This document shows positions 34,022-43,584 of a stretch of 64,000 bases of DNA, piece after piece. The stretch covers positions 62,001 through 126,000 of the forward strand of contig NZ_WBXM01000013.1 of the NCBI RefSeq assembly GCF_033042135.1, read 5' to 3'. Origin of the DNA: Haloechinothrix sp033042135. GTDB taxonomy: Bacteria > Actinomycetota > Actinomycetes > Mycobacteriales > Pseudonocardiaceae. Position 1 is the first letter of the stretch. Each line of letters begins with the position of its first letter. A program made the translations under genes and the position numbers. The notes beneath the pieces are model-generated. The model worked only from the letters and a program-made list of their open reading frames with translations, did not search any database and was not told the origin of the DNA.

Positions 34022-35395
34022 ATGCAAAGACGGTTACGCTTCGTGCTGTTGTCCCTGTGCTCGGTCGGGCTCCTCGTGCTCTCGGCGATGCCAGCCGCCG
34101 CGGGCCACTCCGACGACGAGCACAGCCAGAACATGGGGCTGATGTCCAACACCCCGAGATCCAGTGAGCAGGTGCAGTCTGACCTCGCTTTCCAGGGCAA
34201 CCTCGCCTTCGCCGGTAACTACAACGGCTTCCGGGTGATGGACGTATCCTCGCCCGCCAACCCGAGGGTGCTCGCAGATGTCTGGTGCCCCGGGCCGCAG
34301 AACGACATCTCGGTCTGGAACGACGTGATCATCCTGTCGGTCGACACCGTGATGGCCTCCGACGAGTGCGGCGCGGAACCACTCGAGGACCGCACCGACC
34401 CCTCCGGCTGGGAGGGCCTGCGGATCTTCACCCTCGACGAGGTGCTCGCCGCTCCCGCCGACGAGGACGGTTTCGTGCACCCCCAGCCGGTCAGCACCGT
34501 CTACACCGACTGCGGCTCACACACCCACACCGGTGTGCCCGACGGTGACCGCGTGCTCGCCTACGTCTCGAGCTACCCGGCGCGGTCCGGGCCGACGTGC
34601 GGGCCGGAGAACGCCGAGGAGTTCGGCTATGACCCGCTGCACTCCCAGATCTCCATCGTGGAGGTGCCGCTGCACCAGCCGGAGAACGCCGAGCTGCTCA
34701 AGACCGTGCCGATCGACGTCCCCACCTGGGACTTGCTCGAACAGTTCGGGTTCAACCCGATGCAGGGCTGCCACGACCTGCAGGCCGATATGCAGACCAT
34801 GCTCATGGCGGCAGCGTGCAGCAGCGTCGGCCAGGTCTGGGACATCTCGGATCCGGAGAACCCGGACACGCTGAACCCGTTGTGGGAGGTCAACGAGCCC
34901 GAGGTGGAGTTCTACCACTCAGCGCTGTTCAGTGAGGACCGTGATGTCGTCGTATTCGGCGACGAATCGATCCTGCAGACCTGCGACGACGGCTCGGGCA
35001 GTGGGCAGCTGTGGTACTACGACCGGCGGACCGGCGAGTTCCTGAGCTCGTTCCAGATCGACGACGAGATCGGCATGTACTGCTCGGCGCACCTGTTCAA
35101 CAACATCCCGACCCACAAGGGCCGGTACATGGTGGCCTCCTGGTACAACGGCGGTGTCCGGGTGATCGACTACAACGACCCCACCAACCCGACCCAGATC
35201 GGGTTCTACCGTCCGGCACCGACCGACGATCCGGTGCGCGACGAGCCGGTCGGCCACTGGGCAGCGTACTGGTACAACGGCTGGATCTATGCCAACGACA
35301 TGGATCGTGGCTTCGATATCTTCCGGCTCAGCGATCCCGCGAGGGCAGGCGCCACGAAACTGCCCCGCCTCAACCCGCAGACCCAGGAGAACTGA
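34022..35395 (+). CDS. secreted LVIVD-repeat protein
   Basis: A 457-residue exported protein from ATG 34022 (the frame is open to 33893 over the inverted repeat). A signal peptide ends AAAG/H. LVIVD-type beta-propeller blades recur: GFRVMDVSSPANPRVLADV, GQVWDISDPENPDTLNPLW, GVRVIDYNDPTNPTQIGFY. Cysteines are frequent, as in extracellular proteins. Such proteins are probable surface-binding propellers; the ligand is unknown. A hairpin follows (35431-35473). Confidence 0.85.
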   Translation: MQRRLRFVLLSLCSVGLLVLSAMPAAAGHSDDEHSQNMGLMSNTPRSSEQVQSDLAFQGNLAFAGNYNGFRVMDVSSPANPRVLADVWCPGPQNDISVWNDVIILSVDTVMASDECGAEPLEDRTDPSGWEGLRIFTLDEVLAAPADEDGFVHPQPVSTVYTDCGSHTHTGVPDGDRVLAYVSSYPARSGPTCGPENAEEFGYDPLHSQISIVEVPLHQPENAELLKTVPIDVPTWDLLEQFGFNPMQGCHDLQADMQTMLMAAACSSVGQVWDISDPENPDTLNPLWEVNEPEVEFYHSALFSEDRDVVVFGDESILQTCDDGSGSGQLWYYDRRTGEFLSSFQIDDEIGMYCSAHLFNNIPTHKGRYMVASWYNGGVRVIDYNDPTNPTQIGFYRPAPTDDPVRDEPVGHWAAYWYNGWIYANDMDRGFDIFRLSDPARAGATKLPRLNPQTQEN

Positions 35396-35430
35396 CAGCG
35401 GAACGCACTGATCGCGAGCGGCCCCGTCTC

Positions 35431-35473
35431 CGGCCCCGTCGCCGACGCCGTGCGGGTGCGGGCGACGGGGCCG
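35431..35473. terminator. strong GC-rich terminator hairpin
   Basis: CGGCCCCGTCGCC (35431-35443) and GGCGACGGGGCCG (35461-35473) pair at all 13 positions around a 17-base loop. It lies 36 bases after the LVIVD gene; no T-run follows. Confidence 0.65.
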
Positions 35474-35493
35474 GTCGCGATCCCACAAGAGAT

Positions 35494-35507
35494 ACCGACC
35501 GGTCGGT
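35494..35507. promoter_or_regulatory. perfect palindrome resembling a TetR-family operator
   Basis: ACCGACCGGTCGGT, a 14-base perfect palindrome 43 bases upstream of the esterase gene at 35550. This form is typical of operators of TetR-type repressors in actinobacteria. No TetR gene adjoins, so the regulator would act from elsewhere. Confidence 0.5.
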
Positions 35508-35549
35508 TACTCCGATTGGAGCTATCCCTGAGGGTCACGCTGTGATGGG

Positions 35550-37952
35550 ATGCCCGGCATGCGTCGCTTGCCTCGCCTCTCCGCTGCCGTGCTCGCCGGG
35601 TTACTCGCGGCCGGTCTCGCCGCCCCCGTCGCCACAGCCGAGGACGGCGCCGCAGGGCCGCAAGCGGGACCGGAGGCCTCGGCTGCGGAACCCCCTGAGG
35701 TCGCTCCCGACGTCGCCGACTCCCTTCCCGCCGTGGACAGCGGCGCCCTGCCGGGACCGGAGGTGCTCTACGACGAGGCCCCCGAGGCGCCGCAGCTGGA
35801 GAACCGGGATGCGCGTTTCGCGGCCGAACCGTTGCTGGTGGCGGGCACGGAAGCGTACGTGGACGGCGAGTACCTCTACCAGGACCACATCTTCGATGAT
35901 TACGGCGCCGACACCGACGGCACCGGCGCGGACGGGTCCTCGGCCAGGCACGGCAACTTCGACTACCCCACCAACGAGGAACGCTACGCGGGCAACGCCG
36001 CCGACCTGGTGGAGTTCCGGGTCGCTCCGGGCACCGACGAGGTCGCCTACCGCATCACCCTGAACACCCTGCTCGAGCCCGACTCGACGATCGTGGCGAT
36101 CGCGTTCGACACCGACGGCGACGAGACCACCGGCAGCGACACGCTGCCCCGCGACCCCGGCGCGCCGTTTCCCGGCACCGACGAGGTGATCACCACGTGG
36201 GGCACCGACGCCGAGCACACCCGCTTCGGCGCTGACGGCGCCGAGCAGGCCACCATCCCCGTCGAGGTCGACACCGACGTCGAGGCCGCCCAGCTGACCG
36301 TCACCGTGCCGCGCGAGGTGTCCGATCCCTCCGGCAGCTGGCGGGCTACGGTCGCCACCGGCCTGCACGATCCCGACACCGGCGGCTGGCTGCGCCCCCA
36401 ACACAGCGCCGACGAGAACACCCCGGGCGGGGCAGGCCCGGTGAACCCGGAACCGTCCGGCATCGTCAACCTGGCGTTCCGCTTCGACGAACCGGTCGTG
36501 GAGCGCAGCACCCCGCCGGACACGGCGCAGGCCGAGGCGCTGCGGGAGAACAAGCCCACCCGGTTCGCCCACGAGCTCGACTTCGACGCGCTGGCCGCCG
36601 GGGACAACCGGTCCACCGTGCCCGAGCACGGCACCATGGTGCGGATCTTCCCCAGCCGCCTGGACGTGGGCCAGGGGCAGCGGCTCGACGACAGTCCGCC
36701 CAGCGCCGACCAGGACTCGGGCACGTTCCCGGCCTACCGCAGCCAGTTGCAGCCCTATTCGCTGTACGTGCCGAGCAGCGAGGCGCCGCACGGGTTCACC
36801 CTGAACATGCACTCGCTGGGGCAGCGCCATTGGCAGTACAACGGTTCGGCAGGCACCCGGCAGCTCGGCGAGGACCGCGACCATGTCGTCGCCACACCGC
36901 TCGCGCGCGGCACCGACGGCTGGTACCAGCACGAGGCCGCCTACGACGTGTTCGAGGTGTGGAACGACGTCGCGCGCCATCACGACCTCGACCCGGAGCG
37001 GGCGGCCAGCGCGGGCTACTCCATGGGCGGCTACGGCACCTACCGGCTGGCCACCCGGTTCCCCGACCTGTTCGGCGCGGCGTTTACCACGGTCGCACCG
37101 CCCGGGGAAGGGATCTGGGTTCCGCCAGCGCCGCCCAGTGGTGGCGCCGAGACGCTGACGAACACCTGGCTGGCCAATGCCCGCAACGTGCCGTTCCTCA
37201 ACGTCGTGGCCACCGCCGACCAGCTCGTGCCCATCGTCGGACCACGGGCGCAGAACCTCGGCGCGCCCGAACTGGGCATCGACGGGTTCGACCAGTTCGG
37301 TTACCGGTTCAGCTTCGTCAACTACGCCGCCGACCACCTCACGCTGGCCGCGCTCGACTACGACATCCCGATGGCCACCGGGTTCCTCGGCGACGCGGAG
37401 GTCGACCGCGATCCACCGCGCGTGACGTTCGTGGCGGTTCCCGCCGCCGACGACGCCGAGCTCGGCCTGGTCGCCGATCACGCCTACTGGGTCTCGGAAG
37501 TCACCGTCGCCGACGACGCCGACGGCGAGGTCGCCGCCGGGACGGTCGACGTGACCAGCCGGGGATTCGGGGTCGGTGAGCCGGAGACGGTGCGTGAGCA
37601 CGACGCGGGTGTGGAGCCGCTGCCGTACACTGCGATCGGGCGTTCCTGGCAGGAACGCCCGGAGATCGAGGTGGCGAACCGGCTGGACGTGACGTTGACG
37701 GACGTGGTGGCCGCGACCATCGATGTCGACCGGGCCCGGCTTGATCCGGAGGTGATCCTGACGGTGCCGGTCGAGGCAGCCGACGACGGGGAGCTGCTGC
37801 TCGACGGGCGATTCCCGCAGGGCACCCGCATCCTGCGCGACGGCCACCGGGTCGGTATGGCGGGCCGGGACGGTGCCACGCTGCCCGTCGTCGCGGGGGA
37901 GTCGGAGTTCGTGCTCGTGCCGCCGACGGAAGCGAGCCGGTGGGCCCGCTGA
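35550..37952 (+). CDS. secreted DOMON-like plus alpha/beta-hydrolase esterase
   Basis: An 800-residue exported enzyme (an alternative ATG lies at 35559). A signal peptide ends near PVATA/E, an acidic linker follows, then an immunoglobulin-like DOMON/glucodextranase domain (about residues 85-330, with DTDGDETTGSDTLPRD) and a prolyl-oligopeptidase-type alpha/beta hydrolase (about 370-620). The nucleophile Ser491 lies in AGYSMGGYGTYR and the likely His in NYAADHLTLA. The C-terminal beta domain (about 640-800) is unassigned. It may cleave polysaccharide- or surface-bound esters. Confidence 0.85.
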   Translation: MPGMRRLPRLSAAVLAGLLAAGLAAPVATAEDGAAGPQAGPEASAAEPPEVAPDVADSLPAVDSGALPGPEVLYDEAPEAPQLENRDARFAAEPLLVAGTEAYVDGEYLYQDHIFDDYGADTDGTGADGSSARHGNFDYPTNEERYAGNAADLVEFRVAPGTDEVAYRITLNTLLEPDSTIVAIAFDTDGDETTGSDTLPRDPGAPFPGTDEVITTWGTDAEHTRFGADGAEQATIPVEVDTDVEAAQLTVTVPREVSDPSGSWRATVATGLHDPDTGGWLRPQHSADENTPGGAGPVNPEPSGIVNLAFRFDEPVVERSTPPDTAQAEALRENKPTRFAHELDFDALAAGDNRSTVPEHGTMVRIFPSRLDVGQGQRLDDSPPSADQDSGTFPAYRSQLQPYSLYVPSSEAPHGFTLNMHSLGQRHWQYNGSAGTRQLGEDRDHVVATPLARGTDGWYQHEAAYDVFEVWNDVARHHDLDPERAASAGYSMGGYGTYRLATRFPDLFGAAFTTVAPPGEGIWVPPAPPSGGAETLTNTWLANARNVPFLNVVATADQLVPIVGPRAQNLGAPELGIDGFDQFGYRFSFVNYAADHLTLAALDYDIPMATGFLGDAEVDRDPPRVTFVAVPAADDAELGLVADHAYWVSEVTVADDADGEVAAGTVDVTSRGFGVGEPETVREHDAGVEPLPYTAIGRSWQERPEIEVANRLDVTLTDVVAATIDVDRARLDPEVILTVPVEAADDGELLLDGRFPQGTRILRDGHRVGMAGRDGATLPVVAGESEFVLVPPTEASRWAR

Positions 37953-37998
37953 CCTGCGACGGCCTGACGGTGTCGGGGTGTGCGGGTAGCCTGACCAC

Positions 37999-40900
37999 GT
38001 GGTAGAAGCGTTTCACCCTGCCGTGCGCATGTGGTTCGAGCGGCGGTTCCCTGCGGGCCCGACCGCCCCGCAGGAGGCAGGCTGGCGCGCGATCGCGGAC
38101 GGGGCGGATACCCTCATCGCCGCGCCGACCGGCACGGGAAAGACCCTCGCGGCCTTCCTGGTGCAGATCGATCGCCTGTACCGGGCCCATGAGCAGGGCG
38201 GCCTGCCCGACGGTACGCAGGTCGTGTACGTCTCTCCGTTGAAGGCGCTCGCCGTCGACATCCGGAACAACCTGGAAGAACCCCTGCGCGAGATCGCGGA
38301 TGTCGCTACCGAGCTCGGCCTGGCCGCGCCGGACATCCGGGTCGCGGCACGCACCGGTGACACCGCCTCGTCCGAGCGCGCGGCGATGCTCCGGCACCCG
38401 CCGCACATCCTCGTCACCACGCCGGAGTCGCTCTACCTGCTCGTCACCTCAGAACGCAGCAGGCGGATGCTCGCGGAGACCCGCTCGGTGATCGTCGACG
38501 AGATCTACGCGGTCGCGGGCAACAAGCGCGGATCCCACCTGGCGTTGACCCTCGAACGGCTCTCGCACATCGCCCGCTCGCCGGAGGGCGAGGACGGTCC
38601 CCAGCGTGTGGGACTGTCGGCCACCCAACGCCCCATCGACGTGGTGGCCCGGCTCCTCGTCGGCGCGGGCCCGCGCCGCAGCCGCCAGGACGGTTCACCT
38701 CGGTGCGAGATCGTGGACGTCGGTCACCAGCGGCAACTCGACCTCACGCTGGAGCTGCCCGACGACGAGCTGGGCGCGGTGGCCTCCGCCGAGCAGATGG
38801 ACCAGATCCTCGACCGCATCGCCGCTCACGTGGCCGAGCACCGCACCACCCTGGTGTTCGTCAACACCCGCAGGATGGCCGAGCGGGTGGCGCACCAGCT
38901 CGCCGAGCGGCTCGGCGACGACGCGGTCGCCGCGCATCACGGCAGCCTGTCCAAGGATCGCCGCCAGCGTGTGGAGGCACGGCTACGCGCAGGCGACCTG
39001 CGGGCGCTCGTGGCGACCGCATCGCTGGAGCTCGGCATCGACATCGGCCCGGTGGAGCTGGTGTGCCAGCTCGGTTCACCGCGTAGCCTGGCCACCTTCC
39101 TGCAGCGGGTCGGCCGCTCCAACCACGCCAGCGACGGTGTGCCGAAGGGTGTGCTGTACCCGACGACGCGTGACGAGCTTGTGGAAAGTGCCGCGCTGCT
39201 ACGGGGCGTGCGGCAGGGACGGCTGGATGCGATCCTCGTCCCGCGAGCACCGCTGGACATCCTCGCCCAGCAGATCGTCGCCGAATGCGCGGCGGAGGAA
39301 TGGTCGGAGGACGGCCTGTTCGCGCTGGTGCGGCGGGCTTCACCCTTCGCAGAACTGTCCAGACAGGACTATGATTCCGTCCTGGATCTGGTGTCCGAGG
39401 GAATCCGCACCGGGCGCGGCAAGAGGGCCGCCTACCTGCACCGGGACGAGGTCAACGGCAGGCTGCGCGCACGCCGCGGAGCACGGATGGCCGCGCTGAC
39501 CTCGGGCGGGGCGATTCCCGAGTCCGGCGACTACCGGGTAGTCGCCGATCCCGACGGCACCGTCGTCGGCACGGTCAACGAGGACTGGGCTGTGGAGAGC
39601 ATGGCAGGCGATGTGTTCCTCCTCGGCTCCACCTCCTGGCGGATCCGCCGCGTCGAACCAGGCACCGTTCGGGTGGTCGACGCGCAGGGCGCAGCGCCGT
39701 CGGTGCCGTTCTGGCTCGGCGAGGCCCCTGGACGCACGGCCGAACTGTCCGATGAGGTCTCACGGATCCGTTCCGAGGTCGCATCCCGGCTGGACAGCGG
39801 CAGCCACGAAGCTGCCTGCCGATGGCTGCGTGAGGAATGTGGCATTGGTGTGGACGCGGCAGAGACCATCGTGCACTACCTCGCCGCCGCCTATGCCTCC
39901 CTCGGCACACTGCCCACAACGGACACGATCGTTTTGGAGCGCTTCTTCGATGACAGCGGCGGGATGCAGCTGGTTGGGCACGCACCGTTCGGCGCACGGC
40001 TCAACCGTGCCTTCGGACTGGCACTGCGCAAGCGATTCTGCGTGAACTTCGATTTCGAGTTGCAGGCGGCCGCGAGCGACAACGCGATCCTGCTCTCGCT
40101 CGGGCTGGAGCACAGCTTCCCGCTCGAGGATGTGCCGGGGTTCCTCGCCTCGGCGACGGTCGAGGACGTGGTGCGGCAGGCCGTGCTCACCGCGCCGATG
40201 TTCGCCGTGCGCTGGCGGTGGAACCTGAACCGCTCACTGGCCGTGCCCCGCATGCGCGGAGGAAAGAAGAACCCTCCGCCGATCCAGCGGATGGAAGCCG
40301 ACGATGTGATGGCCGCGGTGTTCCCCACGCTCGCTGCGTGCCAGGAAAACGTCGCACCCGGCCCCATGGAGATCCCGGACCAGCCACTCGTCCGGCAGAC
40401 CGTTTACGACTGCTTGCACGAGACGATGGACGTGGATGGGTTGGCCGAGCTGGTCAGCGGGGTCGAGTCGGGTCGTATCCGGGTGGTTGTCCGCGACACC
40501 ACCGAGCCCTCGGTGCTGGCGCACGAGATCCTCAACGGCCAGCCGTTCACGTTCCTCGACGACGCGCCGCTCGAAGAGCGCCGCAGCCGCGCCGTTCCGC
40601 TACCGCGCGGCCTGCCGGTCGAGCCCGGCGACCTCGCCACGTTGGATGCCGACGCCGTCGAGCGGGTACGCGACGAGGTGCGTGCCGACCCGGCCGGTCC
40701 CGACGAACTGCACGACCTGCTGATGACGGTGCTCGGGCTGCCTCCCGAACCGGCGTGGAGTTCCTGGTTCGACGAGCTCGTGAACCAACGCCGGGCGACC
40801 ATTGTGGATACCGGCGAGTTCCAGCTGTGGACCGCAGTGGAGCGGAGGGCGACGCTCGAGGTCCTGTTCCCGGATGCCCGCGTCGATCCCGATCTGCACG

Positions 40901-42249
40901 CGACACGGTCGGCGGTGTCCCTCGAGCGCGACTCCGCCGCCGCGGAGATGCTGCGCGGCCACCTTGACTACCGCGGCCCCACCACGGTCGGAGAACTGAG
41001 TGCCGTCACCGGGCTGGCCACCGCGGTGGTCGCGGTCGGGCTGGCGCGGCTGGAAGCAGAAGGGTTCGCCTTCCGGGGCCACTTCACCTCGCCGGACGGC
41101 CCTGAGGAGTTCTGCGCCAGGAGGGTGCTGGCCAGGGCGCACGCCTACACCCGCAGGCGACTGCGGCACGAGATCGCTCCGGTCACCGCGCAGGAGTTCA
41201 TGCGCTTCCTGCTGCGCTGGCAGCATGTCGCGCCAGGGGCGCGGCGGGAAGGCAAGCTCGGCGTGCTCGCCGTTGTCGGGCAGCTGCAAGGCTACGAGCT
41301 CGCCGCAGGCGCATGGGAGGAGGTCCTGGCCGCTCGGGTCGAGGGTTACCGGCCGGACTGGCTCGACGCGCTGTGCCTGTCCGGGGAGATCGCCTGGGGG
41401 CGCCTGTCGCCGCGTGGGCAGGCCGCGGAACAGGCACCCCGCCGTAGCGGCATGACCCCGTCCAAGGCGACACCCATCACCCTGGCGGTGCGTGACGACC
41501 TGGCCTGGCTGTTGCAAGCCGCGCGGGGTGAACGTGGACCGGCCGCACCCGGACCTGGGCGTACCAGGGACGTGGTCGACGCGCTCGGCAGGCACGGCGC
41601 GCTGTTCCCCGCGCAGCTCGCCTCGCTCACCGGGCGGCTTCCCAGCGAAGTCGACGAAGCCTTGTGGGACGGCCTCGCCAGGGGTCTGGTGACCGCTGAC
41701 GGGTTCAGTGCCCTGCGCGCGCTGCTGTCGCCGATGCGAACGGCACGGCCGCGCGGCCGCAAGGGACTGCGTCGCGGCGGGTACGCCGCTACCGCCCGCT
41801 CGACGGGGCGGTGGTCCCTCATGCCGGACGCGGTCGCCACCGATGACCAGGACGAGCTGGCCGAGGCGGTCGCCGAGCAGCTGCTCGCCCGGTGGGGTGT
41901 GGTTGTCCGCGACGTGCTGGCCCGCGACACCGTGGGCGTGCCATGGCGCGAGGTGCTGTGGGCGCTGCGGCGTATGGAGGCCCGCGGCACGGTTCGCGGG
42001 GGACGGTTCGTCAGCGGTTTCACCGGCGAGCAGTTCGCCACCCCGGAAGCGGCTGACCTGCTGCGCACGATGCGCAAGGAGCCGCGCGGCGGCGAGACCG
42101 TGCGGCTGCCTGCCGCCGATCCGCTCAACCTGACCGGCATCGTGCTGCCGGGGCCTCGGGTGCCGGCGGTTCCGAGGGAGTCGATCACCTACGTGGACGG
42201 CGTACCGCCCGAGAACGGCGCGTCCGAGGCGGCTCCCGGCGCGTCATGA
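37999..42249 (+). CDS. lhr: Lhr-type DNA helicase, full length
   Basis: A 1416-residue SF2 helicase. Walker A APTGTGKT holds Lys48; motif Ib/III STATQ-like is present as LSATQRP; helicase motifs V/VI (TASLELGIDIG, QRVGRSNH) end the core near residue 400. The winged helix, beta-barrel and the long C-terminal Lhr-CTD follow. Motif II reads DEIY (Asp167-Glu168-Ile-Tyr170) where Lhr proteins usually have DEVH or DEIH. The enzyme is an ATP-driven 3'-5' translocase induced by DNA damage in mycobacteria; the nei2 glycosylase gene often beside it is absent here. GTG start. Confidence 0.93.
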   Translation: MVEAFHPAVRMWFERRFPAGPTAPQEAGWRAIADGADTLIAAPTGTGKTLAAFLVQIDRLYRAHEQGGLPDGTQVVYVSPLKALAVDIRNNLEEPLREIADVATELGLAAPDIRVAARTGDTASSERAAMLRHPPHILVTTPESLYLLVTSERSRRMLAETRSVIVDEIYAVAGNKRGSHLALTLERLSHIARSPEGEDGPQRVGLSATQRPIDVVARLLVGAGPRRSRQDGSPRCEIVDVGHQRQLDLTLELPDDELGAVASAEQMDQILDRIAAHVAEHRTTLVFVNTRRMAERVAHQLAERLGDDAVAAHHGSLSKDRRQRVEARLRAGDLRALVATASLELGIDIGPVELVCQLGSPRSLATFLQRVGRSNHASDGVPKGVLYPTTRDELVESAALLRGVRQGRLDAILVPRAPLDILAQQIVAECAAEEWSEDGLFALVRRASPFAELSRQDYDSVLDLVSEGIRTGRGKRAAYLHRDEVNGRLRARRGARMAALTSGGAIPESGDYRVVADPDGTVVGTVNEDWAVESMAGDVFLLGSTSWRIRRVEPGTVRVVDAQGAAPSVPFWLGEAPGRTAELSDEVSRIRSEVASRLDSGSHEAACRWLREECGIGVDAAETIVHYLAAAYASLGTLPTTDTIVLERFFDDSGGMQLVGHAPFGARLNRAFGLALRKRFCVNFDFELQAAASDNAILLSLGLEHSFPLEDVPGFLASATVEDVVRQAVLTAPMFAVRWRWNLNRSLAVPRMRGGKKNPPPIQRMEADDVMAAVFPTLAACQENVAPGPMEIPDQPLVRQTVYDCLHETMDVDGLAELVSGVESGRIRVVVRDTTEPSVLAHEILNGQPFTFLDDAPLEERRSRAVPLPRGLPVEPGDLATLDADAVERVRDEVRADPAGPDELHDLLMTVLGLPPEPAWSSWFDELVNQRRATIVDTGEFQLWTAVERRATLEVLFPDARVDPDLHATRSAVSLERDSAAAEMLRGHLDYRGPTTVGELSAVTGLATAVVAVGLARLEAEGFAFRGHFTSPDGPEEFCARRVLARAHAYTRRRLRHEIAPVTAQEFMRFLLRWQHVAPGARREGKLGVLAVVGQLQGYELAAGAWEEVLAARVEGYRPDWLDALCLSGEIAWGRLSPRGQAAEQAPRRSGMTPSKATPITLAVRDDLAWLLQAARGERGPAAPGPGRTRDVVDALGRHGALFPAQLASLTGRLPSEVDEALWDGLARGLVTADGFSALRALLSPMRTARPRGRKGLRRGGYAATARSTGRWSLMPDAVATDDQDELAEAVAEQLLARWGVVVRDVLARDTVGVPWREVLWALRRMEARGTVRGGRFVSGFTGEQFATPEAADLLRTMRKEPRGGETVRLPAADPLNLTGIVLPGPRVPAVPRESITYVDGVPPENGASEAAPGAS

Positions 42250-42623
42250 CGCGTGCGAAGGGCACATAGCGATGCCGGACCAGGGGAGCGGGCCGTGCCG
42301 GCTGGCGGCCGCGACGGCGTCGCGGCGGTTGTGGCTCTCGGCCGGATGCAGCGAGGGTGAATCAGCCAGCGGTGGCTTCGCGGTACGTGCTCGGCGCGTC
42401 GTTGACGGTCTTGGTGAGGTCGTGGCCGCGCCCCGATCAACCCCCGCGTACAGCTTGACGCGCAGTGCTTCGCTGGGCAGTGTCTCCACCGAACCCGTAC
42501 CCGCCGCTGCGTTGAGTTCCTAACCCGCGCCATGGTGGATGCATAGCGGCTTATCGCGCCATAGGTGATTCCACGGCGGCTCGTACACGGAGCTCCGAGC
42601 CGTATCCCCGCTGGCCAGAAGGG
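42250..42623. other. gap without a convincing gene
   Basis: Both strands have only weak open frames. A minus-strand stretch (42360-42490) reads SVETLPSEALRVKLYAGVDRG and could be the shift-broken end of a lost gene, but I cannot match it to a family. Confidence 0.4.
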
Positions 42624-42696
42624 CGCCCTCGGCAGGACTCGAACCTGCGACCTACCGCTTAGGAGGCGGTTGCTCTATCCGCTGAGCTACGAGGGC
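42624..42696 (-). tRNA. tRNA-Arg (anticodon CCT)
   Basis: All arms fold on the minus strand: 7-bp acceptor GCCCTCG/CGAGGGC, D arm GCTC/GAGC, anticodon stem ACCGC/GCGGT with loop CTCCTAA (anticodon CCT), T arm GCAGG/CCTGC with TTCGAAT, discriminator G; 73 nt. CCA is not encoded. It reads AGG codons. Confidence 0.97.
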
Positions 42697-42858
42697 TTGC
42701 GTGCCCTGCCAGGGTAGCCGGTGTCGGTGTAACGCTGACACATGGGATCGAAAGTAGGGAATTAAGCCCGTACGGTTCCGGATTGCACAACCTCTACTAG
42801 ACGGTAACCTCCTGGGCATCAGCCAGCGGCGATCCCGCGTAGCTTTCCGGAGGCACAA

Positions 42859-43509
42859 GTGATCAAAGTAGTGTATGCCGATGACGAGGAGCTCGTCCGC
42901 TCCGGGCTGCGTGCCATGCTGTCCGGAGCCAGCGATGTCACGGTGGTCGGCGAGGCGTGTGATGGGCCGAGTGCGGTGGATGTGGTGTTGCGGCGGCGCC
43001 CCGACGTGGTGCTGCTGGACATCAAGATGAGCACCGACGACGATGGAATCGAGGCGCTGGCGGACATCGTCGCAGCGCCGAACCCGCCGAACGTCGCGAT
43101 GCTGACCACCTTCGACGTCGATCAGTACGTCAGCCGAGCCCTGCACCACGGGGCGAACGGTTTCCTGCTCAAGGACATCAAACCGGCATCGCTTGTGCAG
43201 GCCCTGCGGGACTTGGCGAACGGCGGGGCCGTGATCGATCCCGGCGTGGCGGCGCGCATGCTGCGGGCGCAGCGGGAGGGGCAACGCGCGGCCGAACCCG
43301 CGCGCGAGCTGCTTGACTCGCTGTCGGAGCGGGAACGCGAGGTCGTCACGCTGATCGCGCAGGGTCTTTCCAACTCCGAGATCGGGGCGACCCTGTTCCT
43401 GTCCGAAGCGACCGTGAAGGGCTACGTTTCTTCGGTGCTTGCCAAGATCGGCGCCGCCAACCGGGTGCAGGCAGCGCTGCTCGCCTACCGCAGCGGCTGG
43501 GTGGGGTAA
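42859..43509 (+). CDS. NarL/LuxR-type response regulator, orphan
   Basis: A 216-residue regulator. The receiver domain (about 1-120) has the phospho-acceptor Asp54 in VVLLDIKM, the conserved Thr in LTTF and Lys in LLKDI. The C-terminal LuxR helix-turn-helix is LSEREREVVTLIAQGLSNSEIGATLFLSEATVKGYVSSVLAKIG (about 150-195). No kinase gene of the NarX/DesK type is adjacent; mprB next door belongs to mprA. The partner kinase must lie elsewhere. Confidence 0.92.
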   Translation: MIKVVYADDEELVRSGLRAMLSGASDVTVVGEACDGPSAVDVVLRRRPDVVLLDIKMSTDDDGIEALADIVAAPNPPNVAMLTTFDVDQYVSRALHHGANGFLLKDIKPASLVQALRDLANGGAVIDPGVAARMLRAQREGQRAAEPARELLDSLSEREREVVTLIAQGLSNSEIGATLFLSEATVKGYVSSVLAKIGAANRVQAALLAYRSGWVG

Positions 43510-43584
43510 GGCTCGGGGCAACGCTGGGGTCGGTGCGGCGACACCTCTCAGGCAGTACTCAGCCTGGCGCGCAACACTGTGTGT

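Noticed and set aside
35601..37847. 748-residue minus-strand frame opposite the secreted esterase
   Set aside because: A shadow of the GC-rich codon pattern. The plus strand has a signal peptide and catalytic motif.
42250..42533. Small frames between lhr and tRNA-Arg
   Set aside because: Frames on both strands are broken, with no ribosome site or recognisable motif; kept only as a possible relic.
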